A stretch of DNA of 64,000 nt, taken from positions 1,736,001 through 1,800,000 of the forward strand of contig NZ_JASGJZ010000001.1 in NCBI RefSeq assembly GCF_047601025.1. The letters run 5' to 3'. The DNA comes from Pseudorhodoferax sp047601025. Its GTDB lineage: Bacteria > Pseudomonadota > Gammaproteobacteria > Burkholderiales > Burkholderiaceae_C. The position numbers were made by a program, and so were the translations under genes. Below, in pieces: positions 1 to 8,638 of this stretch (positions within the stretch are counted from its first letter, which is position 1; each line of letters starts with the position of its first letter). A model generated the notes under the pieces. It was given only the letters and a program-made list of their open reading frames with translations. It was not told where the DNA came from and searched no databases.

Positions 1-506
<506 letters not shown>

Positions 507-543
507 TGCACCACCGACACCCTTTGCCAACCCGGAGACCCTG

Positions 544-2094
544 ATGAAGAAAACCGCTCCCACCCGCCGCGCCGCCCAGGCCCTGCTGGCCCTGGCCGCC
601 CTTGCCGCCTCCGGCTCCGTGCTGGCCGCCGGCAACGCGGTGCTGGCTATCTACCAGCAGCCCGAGACGCTGGACCCGTACAACACCAACACGACCATCA
701 CCACGGCCGTGACCAAGAGCTTCTACGAGGGCCTGTTCCAGTTCGACAAGGACCTGAAGATCAAGAACGTGCTGGCCGAGAGCTACGAGGTGTCCAAGGA
801 CGGGCTGGTCTACACCTTCAAGCTGCGCCAGGGCGTCAAGTTCCACGACGGCACCGGCTTCGACGCCGCCGCGGCCAAGGCCAACCTGGACCGCGTGATG
901 GACCCGGCCAACCGCCTGCTGCGCGCCACGCAGTTCAACCGCATCGCCAAGGTCGAGGCGGTGAACCCGCAGACGCTGCGCATCACGCTGAAGGAGCCGT
1001 TCGGCCCCTTCATCAACTCGCTGGCCCATGCCTCGGCGGCGATGATCTCGCCGGCCGCGCTGAAGAAGTGGGGCAACAAGGACATCGCCTTCCACCCCGT
1101 GGGCACCGGCCCGTTCGAGTTCGTCGAGTGGAAGCAGACCGAGGCCATCGTCGGCAAGAAGTTCGCCGGCTACTGGAAGCAGGGCTATCCCAAGATCGAC
1201 CAGGTGACCTGGAAGCCGGTGCTGGAGAACAACACCCGCGCCGCCATGCTGCAGACGGGCGAGGCCGACTTCGCCTTCACGCTGCCGTACGAGCAGATCG
1301 CCACGCTGAAGAAGAGCGACAAGGTGGAGGTGGTGAGCTCGCCGTCGATCATCCAGCGCTTCCTGGTGTTCAACATGCTGCAGAAGCCCTTCGACAACCT
1401 GAAGGTGCGCGAAGCGATCGGCTACGCCATCAACAAGGAGGCGCTGGCCAAGGTGGCCTTCAGCGGCTTCGCCTTCCCGGCGCAGGGCTTCGTGCCGCAG
1501 GGCGTGGGCTACGCGCTGAAGATGGACCCGATCCCCTACAACGTGCAGAAGGCACGCGAACTGCTGAAGGAAGCGGGCTACCCCAACGGCTTCGAGTCGG
1601 TGCTGTGGAGCGGCTACAACAACACCACGAGCCAGAAGGTGATCCAGTTCCTGCAGCAGCAGCTGCAGCAGGTGGGCATCAAGGTGTCGGTGCAGGCGCT
1701 GGAGCCGGGGCAGCGCACCGAGCTGGTCGACGCCTGGCCCGACCCGAAGACGGCGAAGGCGCGCCTGTACTACATCGGCTGGTCGTCGTCCACCGGCGAG
1801 GCCGACTGGGCACTGCGCCCGCTGTTCGCCACAGAGGCCTGGTCGCCCAAGCTGGCGAACTACGCCTTCTACAGCAACAAGGTGGTGGACGACGGCATCG
1901 CCAAGGCGCTGGTCACCACCGACAGCAACGAGCGCGCCGCGCTGTACAAGACCGTGCAGGAGCAGCTCGCCAAGGACCTGCCGCGCATTCCGCTGGTGAC
2001 GGAGGAGAACCTCTCGGCCCACTCCAAGCGGCTGTCGGGCGTCTACGTGATGCCGGACGCGAACATCAACATCGACGAGATCGCGCTGAAGTGA
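544..2094 (+). CDS. gsiB: Periplasmic peptide/glutathione-binding protein GsiB
   Basis: This 516-residue protein has an N-terminal Sec signal peptide (KK...RR followed by a hydrophobic stretch, cleavage near VLA-AG, about residue 29). It belongs to the SBP_bac_5 family, with typical segments such as QQPETLDPYNT, LRQGVKFHDG, GTGPF and VREAIGYAINKEAL. It should capture the peptide in the periplasm and deliver it to GsiC/GsiD. Its place directly before the two permease genes and after the ATPase matches gsiABCD order. A strong hairpin follows its stop codon, which may favour binding-protein mRNA over permease mRNA. The family is certain; the glutathione specificity is inferred from the operon. 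Confidence 0.9.
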   Translation: MKKTAPTRRAAQALLALAALAASGSVLAAGNAVLAIYQQPETLDPYNTNTTITTAVTKSFYEGLFQFDKDLKIKNVLAESYEVSKDGLVYTFKLRQGVKFHDGTGFDAAAAKANLDRVMDPANRLLRATQFNRIAKVEAVNPQTLRITLKEPFGPFINSLAHASAAMISPAALKKWGNKDIAFHPVGTGPFEFVEWKQTEAIVGKKFAGYWKQGYPKIDQVTWKPVLENNTRAAMLQTGEADFAFTLPYEQIATLKKSDKVEVVSSPSIIQRFLVFNMLQKPFDNLKVREAIGYAINKEALAKVAFSGFAFPAQGFVPQGVGYALKMDPIPYNVQKARELLKEAGYPNGFESVLWSGYNNTTSQKVIQFLQQQLQQVGIKVSVQALEPGQRTELVDAWPDPKTAKARLYYIGWSSSTGEADWALRPLFATEAWSPKLANYAFYSNKVVDDGIAKALVTTDSNERAALYKTVQEQLAKDLPRIPLVTEENLSAHSKRLSGVYVMPDANINIDEIALK

Positions 2095-2110
2095 ACCGAG
2101 GCGGCCCCGC

Positions 2111-2128
2111 GCGGCGCGCGGGCGCCGC
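2111..2128 (+). promoter_or_regulatory. GC-rich hairpin between gsiB and gsiC
   Basis: GCGGCG (2111-2116) and CGCCGC (2123-2128) form a perfect 6-bp stem over a 6-nt loop, 16 bp after the gsiB stop. There is no U-run, so it is not a simple terminator. Such stem-loops often protect the upstream binding-protein message or lower permease expression; that role is inference. Confidence 0.4.
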
Positions 2129-2173
2129 TCCCGTGTCGACAACGAACCACGCTGCGCGCGCAGCGCCGCACCC

Positions 2174-3094
2174 ATGCTGAACTACTTCCTCAAACGACTG
2201 CTGGGGCTCCTGCCCACGCTGCTGATCGTGGCGGTGCTGGTGTTCCTGTTCGTGCACATGCTGCCCGGCGACCCGGCGCGCCTGGCCGCCGGCCAGGACG
2301 CCGACGAGGCCACGGTGCAGCAGGTGCGCCAGGAACTGGGACTGGACCAGCCCCTGCCCGCGCAGTTCGGGCGCTTCTTCACGCACATGGTGCAGGGCGA
2401 CTTCGGCACCTCGATGCGCACGCGCCGCCCGGTGGCCACCGAGATCGCCGAACGCTTCATGCCCACGCTGATGCTGACCATCACCAGCATGGCCTGGTCG
2501 GTCGTCTTCGGCATGGGCATCGGCATCCTCTCGGCCGTGTACCGCAACAAGTGGCCCGACCGGCTGGGCATGACGCTGGCGGTCTCGGGCATCTCCTTCC
2601 CCGCGTTCGCGCTGGGCATGATGCTGATGCAGATCTTCTCGGTCGACCTGGGCTGGCTGCCCACGGTGGGGGCCGACTCCTGGCGCCACTACATCCTGCC
2701 GTCCATCACGCTGGGCGCGGCCGTGGCGGCGGTGATGGCGCGCTTCACCCGCGCCTCGTTCGTCGAGGTGGTGCAGGAGGACTTCGTGCGCACCGCGCGC
2801 GCCAAGGGCCTGAACGAGCGCGTGGTGGTGCTCAAGCACTGCCTGCGCAACGCGCTGATCCCGGTGGTCACGATGATGGGCCTGCAGTTCGGCTTCCTGC
2901 TGGGCGGCTCGATCGTGGTCGAGGCGGTGTTCAACTGGCCCGGCCTGGGCCGCCTGCTGGTCGACGCGGTGATCATGCGCGACTACCCCGTGATCCAGAC
3001 GCTGGTGCTGCTGTTCTCGCTGGAGTTCATCCTGATCAACCTCGTGGTGGACATGCTGTACGGCTTCATCAATCCCACGATCCGCTACAAGTGA
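2174..3094 (+). CDS. gsiC: Peptide ABC permease GsiC
   Basis: This 306-residue inner-membrane protein belongs to the DppB/GsiC family. It has an N-terminal membrane segment (LLGLLPTLLIVAVLVFLFVHM), the family motif LPGDPARLAAG, a LGLDQPL segment, a periplasmic loop and five further membrane spans. The EAA loop that docks the ATPase reads VRTARAKGLNE, with downstream NALIPVVT. It forms the channel with GsiD, whose gene begins 7 bp after this stop. An ATG at 2174 starts at the first hydrophobic stretch as expected. Confidence 0.92.
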   Translation: MLNYFLKRLLGLLPTLLIVAVLVFLFVHMLPGDPARLAAGQDADEATVQQVRQELGLDQPLPAQFGRFFTHMVQGDFGTSMRTRRPVATEIAERFMPTLMLTITSMAWSVVFGMGIGILSAVYRNKWPDRLGMTLAVSGISFPAFALGMMLMQIFSVDLGWLPTVGADSWRHYILPSITLGAAVAAVMARFTRASFVEVVQEDFVRTARAKGLNERVVVLKHCLRNALIPVVTMMGLQFGFLLGGSIVVEAVFNWPGLGRLLVDAVIMRDYPVIQTLVLLFSLEFILINLVVDMLYGFINPTIRYK

Positions 3095-3101
3095 GGCCCG
3101 C

Positions 3102-4007
3102 ATGACGAGCTCCGTGACTTCCCCCGTCGCCGCAGCCCCCGCCGATGCCGGGCAGGTGCGCACGCCCTGGCGCGAGTTCTGGCGCAAGTTCAAGAAGCAG
3201 CACGTGGCCGTGGCCGCGCTCGGCTTCGTGCTGCTGCTGGTGCTGGTGGCGGTGGTGGCGCCGTACCTGGCGCCCTACGACGCCGAGAACTACTTCGACT
3301 ACGACCGCCTCAACGAAGGCCCTTCGGCCGTGCACTGGTTCGGCGTCGACCCGCTGGGGCGCGACATCTTCAGCCGCATCCTGATCGGCACGCGCATCTC
3401 GCTGGCGGCGGGCTTCCTGTCGGTGCTGATCGGCGGCATCATCGGCACCGCGCTGGGGCTGCTGGCCGGCTACTACGAGGGCTGGTGGGACCGCATCGTG
3501 ATGCGCATCTCGGACGTGCTGTTCGCCTTTCCCGGCATCCTGCTGGCGCTGGGCGTGGTCGCCATCCTGGGCAGCAGCATGACCAACGTGGTCGTGGCCG
3601 TGGCCGTGTTCAGCGTGCCGGCCTTCGCGCGGCTGGTGCGCGGCAACACGCTGGTGCTCAAGCGCATGACCTACATCGAGTCGGCCCAGAGCATCGGCGC
3701 CAGCGACTGGACCATCATCATGCGCCACATCCTGCCGGGCACGATCTCGTCCATCGTCGTGTACTTCACGATGCGCGTGGGCACCTCCATCATCACGGCG
3801 GCCAGCCTGTCCTTCCTCGGCATGGGCGCGCAGCCGCCCACGCCCGAGTGGGGCGCCATGCTCAACGAGGCGCGCGCCGACATGGTCAACGCCCCGCACG
3901 TGGCGCTGTTCCCGAGCCTGGCCATCTTCTTCACGGTGCTGGCCTTCAACCTGCTGGGCGACGGCCTGCGCGACGCGCTCGATCCCAAGATCGACCGACA
4001 GACCTGA
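3102..4007 (+). CDS. gsiD: Peptide ABC permease GsiD
   Basis: This 301-residue protein is the DppC/GsiD-type partner of GsiC. It carries the N-terminal segment of this subfamily (FWRKFKKQHVAVAALGFVLLL), HWFGVDPLGRDIFSR, and the ATPase-docking loop SAQSIGASDWTIIMRHILPG. The C-terminus ends GDGLRDALDPKID, typical for the family. Its TGA overlaps the ATG of the S58 peptidase by one base (TGATG), so translational coupling of uptake and peptide hydrolysis is likely. Confidence 0.92.
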   Translation: MTSSVTSPVAAAPADAGQVRTPWREFWRKFKKQHVAVAALGFVLLLVLVAVVAPYLAPYDAENYFDYDRLNEGPSAVHWFGVDPLGRDIFSRILIGTRISLAAGFLSVLIGGIIGTALGLLAGYYEGWWDRIVMRISDVLFAFPGILLALGVVAILGSSMTNVVVAVAVFSVPAFARLVRGNTLVLKRMTYIESAQSIGASDWTIIMRHILPGTISSIVVYFTMRVGTSIITAASLSFLGMGAQPPTPEWGAMLNEARADMVNAPHVALFPSLAIFFTVLAFNLLGDGLRDALDPKIDRQT

Positions 4008-5059
4008 TGGACGCCACGCCGGGCCGCCCCCCGCACGCTCCGCGCATCGGCCGCCTGCCCAGCGGTCCGCGCGACGCCATCACGGACGTGGCGGGGGTCG
4101 CCGTCGGCCACGCCACGCTGGCCGACGGCGACGTGCAGACCGGCGTCACGGTGATCCACCCGCACGCGCAGGACCCGTTCCGCCACAAGGTGCCCGCCGC
4201 CGCCGCCGTCGTCAACGGCTTCGGCAAGAGCGTGGGGCTGATGCAGCTGGCCGAGCTGGGCCAGCTGGAGACGCCCATCGCGCTCACCAACACCTTCTCG
4301 GTCGCCGCCGTGGCCCAGGCCCAGATCGCGCAGTGCGTGCGCGCCAACCCCGAGACCGGCCGCGCGCTGCCCACCGTGAACCCGCTGGTGCTGGAGTGCA
4401 ACGACGGCTACCTGAACGACATCCAGCGCATGGCCGTCACCGCCCGGGACTACGAGGCGGCGTGCGCCGCGGCCGGCGCGGACGTGGCGCAGGGCGCCGT
4501 CGGCGCGGGGCGCGGCATGTCGAGCTTCCAGCTCAAGGGCGGCATCGGCACGGCCTCGCGCCGCACTGCGCCGCGGGCCGGCGCGCCGTACACCGTGGGC
4601 GCGCTGGTGCTGGCCAACTACGGCGTGCAGGCCAACCTGGTCTGGGGCGGCGAGCCGATCGGCCAGCGGCTGGCGGCGGCGCCCGAGGCGGCGGCCGAAA
4701 AAGGCTCGATCATCATGGTGCTGGCCACCGACGCGCCGCTCGATGCGCGCCAGCTGGGCCGCCTGGCGCTGCGCGCCGCGGCGGGCCTGGCGCGCACCGG
4801 CTCGGTGTTCGGGCACGGCAGCGGCGACATCGCGCTGGCCTTCTCCAGCGCCTACACGCTCCCGCACCTGCCCGAGGCACCCATGCCCGCCGTGGCGATG
4901 GTGCACGAGGCCCGGCTCGACGGCCTGTTCCAGGCCGCGGCCGACAGCGTGGAGCAGGCCATCGTGCACGCGCTGTGGCACGCCGACCCCGTGACCGGCC
5001 GCAACGGCCACCGCCGCGCGTCGCTGCGCGAGTGGCTCATCCACCACCACCACGGCTGA
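4007..5059 (+). CDS. S58 (DmpA/P1) family N-terminal nucleophile aminopeptidase
   Basis: This 350-residue protein resembles L-aminopeptidase D-Ala-esterase/amidase DmpA and beta-peptidyl aminopeptidases. Family segments are DAITDVAGVAVGH near the start, TVGALVLANYG, and ARTGSVFGHGSGDIALAFS. In this family the chain cuts itself before a serine, which becomes the nucleophile. Here the Gly-Ser is in KGSIIM, with Ser at residue 234, giving predicted subunits of about 233 and 117 residues. No signal peptide is visible, so it is probably cytoplasmic, acting on peptides brought in by GsiABCD. It is coupled to gsiD by TGATG. The C-terminus contains HHHH natively. The exact substrate (D-Ala, beta-peptide or glutathione derivative) cannot be read from the sequence. 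Confidence 0.85.
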   Translation: MDATPGRPPHAPRIGRLPSGPRDAITDVAGVAVGHATLADGDVQTGVTVIHPHAQDPFRHKVPAAAAVVNGFGKSVGLMQLAELGQLETPIALTNTFSVAAVAQAQIAQCVRANPETGRALPTVNPLVLECNDGYLNDIQRMAVTARDYEAACAAAGADVAQGAVGAGRGMSSFQLKGGIGTASRRTAPRAGAPYTVGALVLANYGVQANLVWGGEPIGQRLAAAPEAAAEKGSIIMVLATDAPLDARQLGRLALRAAAGLARTGSVFGHGSGDIALAFSSAYTLPHLPEAPMPAVAMVHEARLDGLFQAAADSVEQAIVHALWHADPVTGRNGHRRASLREWLIHHHHG

Positions 5060-5101
5060 CCGCACCCGCCCGGCCAGCCGGCTGACACAGACAGAGACGA
5101 C

Positions 5102-5920
5102 ATGAAGATCCTGGTTTCCGTTGACATCGAAGGCGTCGCCGGCGTCTACCACCCCGAGCAGGTGCGCCCGGGCAACCCCGAGTACGAGCGCGCCCGCCGC
5201 CTGATGGCCGACGAGGCCAACGCCGCCATCGCCGGCGCCTTCGACGGCGGCGCCACCGAGGTCTACGTGAACGACTCGCACGGGGGCTTTCGCAACATGC
5301 CGCCCGACCTGCTCGACGCGCGCGCCCAGGCCATCCAGGGCAAGCCGCGCTACCTGAGCATGGTGGCCGGCGTGGAGCTGGGCATCGACGGCATCTGCAT
5401 GATCGGCTACCACTCGCGCGCCCAGGGCCGCGGCATCCTGGCGCACACCATCAACAGCTTCGCGTTCGCCCGCGTCAGCCTGAACGGCCAGGAGCTGGGC
5501 GAGATGGGCCTGTACGGCGCGCTGGCCGGCGCCTACGGCGCGCCGGTGGTCGCCGCCTCGGGCGACGACATGTTCATCGCCGAGCACCAGCCGCTGTTCC
5601 CGCACACCCGCTTCGTGCAGGTCAAGCGCGCCACCGGCGCCAACAGCGGCATCAGCCTGTCGCCCGAGCGTGCCTGCGCCGCCATCCGCGAAGGCGTGGC
5701 CCAGGCCGTGCCGCAGGCCGGGGGCGTGGCCCCGCTGCGCATCGAGGGGCCGGTCAGCGTCGACCTGGTCGCGCAGACCACGGCCCTGGCCGAGCTGTTC
5801 TGCCAATGGCCCACGCTGGAGCGCACCGGCGGCACCGCGCTGCGCTTCACCGCGCCCGGCGTCGAGGCGGCCGTGCGCATGGTCAACTGCCTGTCCGCCA
5901 TGTCGAGCATGCTGCGATGA
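5102..5920 (+). CDS. M55 family D-aminopeptidase (DppA-like)
   Basis: This 272-residue protein starts with SVDIEGVAGV. Asp8 and Glu10 match the metal ligands of Bacillus DppA. Further family residues are in NDSHGGFRNM, GYHS and HTINSF. DppA is a zinc D-aminopeptidase that releases D-amino acids such as D-Ala from short peptides. The gene lies 42 bp after the S58 peptidase and overlaps the racemase gene by ATGA, so it is inside the gsi operon. Together these suggest import and breakdown of D-amino-acid-containing peptides, possibly cell-wall derived. The family is clear; the substrate is inferred. Confidence 0.88.
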   Translation: MKILVSVDIEGVAGVYHPEQVRPGNPEYERARRLMADEANAAIAGAFDGGATEVYVNDSHGGFRNMPPDLLDARAQAIQGKPRYLSMVAGVELGIDGICMIGYHSRAQGRGILAHTINSFAFARVSLNGQELGEMGLYGALAGAYGAPVVAASGDDMFIAEHQPLFPHTRFVQVKRATGANSGISLSPERACAAIREGVAQAVPQAGGVAPLRIEGPVSVDLVAQTTALAELFCQWPTLERTGGTALRFTAPGVEAAVRMVNCLSAMSSMLR

Positions 5921-6660
5921 GCGCGCAGCCCGCCCCGCGGCCCGTCGGCATCCTCGCCGGCATGGGGCCCGCCGCCGGCGTCGATTTCGTACGCCTGTTC
6001 GTCGCCGCCTGCGAGGACTGGCTGCGCACCCACGGCCGGCAGGTCGCGGACCAGGCCTATCCCGAGCACTGGATGGCCCAGCTGCCGGTGCCCGACCGCA
6101 CCCGGGCATTGGCCGACCCCGCCGCGCCCCAGCCGCTGGAGCCCCTGGTGCGTGGCCTGAAGCAGCTGGCGGACCTGGGCGCGCGCGCGGCGGCGATCCC
6201 CTGCAACACCGCGCACGCCTGGCATGCCGCGCTGCAGGAGCGCGTGCCGCAGATCGAGCTGCTGCACATGCCGCGCGAGACCGCCGCCGCGCTGCGCCGC
6301 CAGGGCCGCATGCGCGTGGGGCTGCTGGCCACGCAGGGCACCTACCGCATGGGCCTGTACGCGCAGGCCCTGGCCACGCAGGGCATCGACTGCGTGCTGC
6401 CCGGCGACGACGCGCGCGAGTGGCTGATGCAGGGCATCTACGACGGCGTGAAGGCCGGCGACCTGCCGCTGGCGCAGGCGCGCTTCGCCGCCGTGGGCGC
6501 GCAGCTGCGCGCCGCGCACGGCGACCTGCCGCTGGTCATGGCCTGCACCGAGATCCCGCTGGCGCTGCCGCAGGCGCCGCAGGCGCGGGACTGGACGCTG
6601 GTCGACCCCAGCGCCATCCTCGCCGCCGCGCTGGCGCGCCGGGCCTACGGCGAGGCCTGA
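5917..6660 (+). CDS. Aspartate/glutamate racemase family protein
   Basis: This 247-residue protein has the two-fold Asp/Glu racemase layout. The N-terminal GILAGMGPAAGVDF motif is followed by the first catalytic cysteine in IPCNTAH and the second in ACTEIPLAL. Both are present, so cofactor-independent racemisation is plausible. The ATG overlaps the DppA-like stop (ATGA), making it the last gene of the operon. It could convert D-amino acids released by the two peptidases to L forms. The YgeA-type family is well supported; which amino acid it uses is not known. Confidence 0.82.
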   Translation: MSAQPAPRPVGILAGMGPAAGVDFVRLFVAACEDWLRTHGRQVADQAYPEHWMAQLPVPDRTRALADPAAPQPLEPLVRGLKQLADLGARAAAIPCNTAHAWHAALQERVPQIELLHMPRETAAALRRQGRMRVGLLATQGTYRMGLYAQALATQGIDCVLPGDDAREWLMQGIYDGVKAGDLPLAQARFAAVGAQLRAAHGDLPLVMACTEIPLALPQAPQARDWTLVDPSAILAAALARRAYGEA

Positions 6661-6693
6661 CAATCGCCGGCTGCCACGCTGCTCGGCGACTTC

Positions 6694-8082
6694 ATGCCTA
6701 CCCGCCACCACCACGACGACCCCATCGCCGCCATCGCCACCGCCCCGGGCCGGGGCGCGGTGGGCATCGTGCGCTTCTCGGGGCGCGACCTCGCACCCTT
6801 CGTGCAGGCCCTGCTGGGCCGCACGCTGCGGCCGCGCGAGGCCACCTACCTGCCGTTTCCCGACGCGCACGGCGGCGCCATCGACCGCGGCCTGGCGCTG
6901 TACTTCCCGGCACCGCACAGCTACACGGGCGAGGACGTGCTGGAGCTGCAGGCCCATGGCGGCCCGGTGGTGCTGCAGCTGCTGCTCGCCCGCGGCCTGG
7001 AAGCCGCCGGCACGGGCGTGCTGCCGCGCCTGCGCCTGGCCGAGCCAGGGGAGTTCACCCGGCGCGCGTTCCTGAACGACAAGCTCGACCTGGCCCAGGC
7101 CGAGGCCGTGGCCGACCTGATCGACGCCAGCACCGAGGCCGCCGCGCGCAGCGCCAGCCGCTCGCTGTCGGGCGAGTTCTCGCACGAAATCGAGACGCTG
7201 CGCGAGCGCCTGGTCCACCTGCGCATGCTGGTGGAAGCCACGCTGGACTTCCCCGAGGAGGAGATCGACTTCCTGCGCAAGGCCGACGCGCAGGGCCAGC
7301 TCGACGGCCTGCAGCGCCAGCTGGCCGCCGTGCTGGCGCGCACGCGCCAGGGCGCGCTGCTGCGCGACGGCATCACCGTGGTCATCGCCGGCCAGCCGAA
7401 TGCCGGCAAGTCCTCGCTGCTGAACGCGCTGGCGGGCGCCGAGCTGGCCATCGTCACGCCGATCGCCGGCACCACGCGCGACCGGGTGGAGCAGTCCATC
7501 CAGATCGAGGGCGTGCCGCTGCACGTGGTGGACACGGCCGGCCTGCGCGACAGCGACGACCCGGTCGAGCGCATCGGCATCGCGCGCGCCTGGGAGGCGA
7601 TCGAGCGCGCCGACGCCGTGCTGCTGCTGCACGACCTGCTGCGGCTGGACGACCCGGCCGCGCGCCAGGCCGATGCCGAAATCGCCGCCGGGCTGGCGCA
7701 GCGGCTGCCGGCCGGCGTGCCGGTGCTGCACCTCTGGAACAAGGTGGACCTGGCTGGCGACGCCGCGCGGCCCGAGGGCCTGCACCTGTCGGCCAGGACC
7801 GGCGCCGGGCTGGACGCCCTGCGCGCCGCGCTGCTGCGCCTGGCGGGCTGGCAGCCGCTGCCCGAGGGCGTGTACCTGGCCCGCGCGCGCCACGTGCAGG
7901 CGCTGGCGCGTGTCGGCGAGCATCTGGCCGCTGTGAGGCAGCATCTGGCCGACGGACAGGCGTTGGAGCTCGTGGCCGAGGAGCTGCGGCTGGCCCAAAA
8001 TGCGCTCAACGAGATCACCGGCGCCTTCGGCTCGGACGATCTGCTGGGTGTCATCTTTTCCCGTTTCTGCATCGGCAAGTAG
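6694..8082 (+). CDS. mnmE: tRNA modification GTPase MnmE
   Basis: This 462-residue protein has the N-terminal folate-binding domain (DPIAAIATAPGRGAVGIVR, FSGRDL), the central helical domain, and the inserted GTPase domain with P-loop GQPNAGKSS (about residues 233-241), TTRDR (K-loop/switch I), DTAGLRD (G3) and NKVD (G4). It ends with FCIGK, carrying the family's conserved C-terminal cysteine. With MnmG (36964-38892) it installs the cmnm5 group on wobble U34 of some tRNAs. Usually mnmE sits with yidC-rnpA-rpmH; here it follows the gsi operon. A GACAAT hexamer at 6659-6664 may be its -10 element. Confidence 0.96.
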   Translation: MPTRHHHDDPIAAIATAPGRGAVGIVRFSGRDLAPFVQALLGRTLRPREATYLPFPDAHGGAIDRGLALYFPAPHSYTGEDVLELQAHGGPVVLQLLLARGLEAAGTGVLPRLRLAEPGEFTRRAFLNDKLDLAQAEAVADLIDASTEAAARSASRSLSGEFSHEIETLRERLVHLRMLVEATLDFPEEEIDFLRKADAQGQLDGLQRQLAAVLARTRQGALLRDGITVVIAGQPNAGKSSLLNALAGAELAIVTPIAGTTRDRVEQSIQIEGVPLHVVDTAGLRDSDDPVERIGIARAWEAIERADAVLLLHDLLRLDDPAARQADAEIAAGLAQRLPAGVPVLHLWNKVDLAGDAARPEGLHLSARTGAGLDALRAALLRLAGWQPLPEGVYLARARHVQALARVGEHLAAVRQHLADGQALELVAEELRLAQNALNEITGAFGSDDLLGVIFSRFCIGK

Positions 8083-8109
8083 CCGCACCGCGCTCCTCCA
8101 CGCACCGCC

Positions 8110-8598
8110 ATGACCGACACGCCACCGTCCGCCGGGTTCGACCTCCAGGACCTGATCGACGCCATCGCGCAGGCCACGGCCGAGGACCGCCTGCCGCTGC
8201 AGCTGTCGCCCGCGCAATGGCAGTCGCTGGCGCCGTACCTGCGGCCGCTGGCGCTGGCGGACGGCCAGGTGCTGTTCAAGCAGGGCGCGGCGGACCGCAC
8301 GCTGTACCTGATCGAGCGCGGCAGCCTCGGCGTGCACCTGCGCGACACCCAGGGCGAGCTGCGGCTCGCCGTCCTGGGCGCCGGATCGGCCGTGGGCGAG
8401 GGCAGCTTCTTCGCGCGCGCGCCGCGCAGCGCCACGGTGCAGGCCAGCGAGCCGGCGCGGCTGTGGGGCCTGTCGCCGCGGCGCTTCGCCGCGCTGTCGG
8501 AGCAGCAGCCCGCGCTGGCCCTGGCCGTGGCGATGGCGGCCGGCGCCGTGGTGACGTACCGCATGGTCAACCGCCGCCGGTTCGACGCGGTGACCTGA
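8110..8598 (+). CDS. Cyclic nucleotide-binding domain protein
   Basis: This 162-residue protein is mostly one cNMP-binding beta-roll: LADGQVLFKQGAADRTLYLIERGSL, then VGEGSFFARAPRSATVQA near residues 95-120. It has no DNA-binding helix-turn-helix, so it is not a complete CRP-type regulator. The C-terminus ends in a hydrophobic/basic stretch (VAMAAGAVVTYRMVNRRR) that might touch the membrane. It lies 27 bp after mnmE and runs toward the antiporter gene, separated by 40 bp. The domain is clear; ligand and role are unknown. Confidence 0.75.
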   Translation: MTDTPPSAGFDLQDLIDAIAQATAEDRLPLQLSPAQWQSLAPYLRPLALADGQVLFKQGAADRTLYLIERGSLGVHLRDTQGELRLAVLGAGSAVGEGSFFARAPRSATVQASEPARLWGLSPRRFAALSEQQPALALAVAMAAGAVVTYRMVNRRRFDAVT

Positions 8599-8638
8599 AC
8601 AGCGGCTGGGCCCTGGCGGACCGGGCCACGGCGCCCGC

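Noticed and set aside
5038..5059. Run of histidine codons at the S58 peptidase C-terminus as a cloning tag
   Set aside because: The four His codons are embedded in natural sequence (WLIHHHHG) with no vector-like DNA around.
5533..8337. A 934-codon open frame on the minus strand
   Set aside because: Antisense to DppA-like, racemase and mnmE genes, all with clear motifs. Shadow frame.
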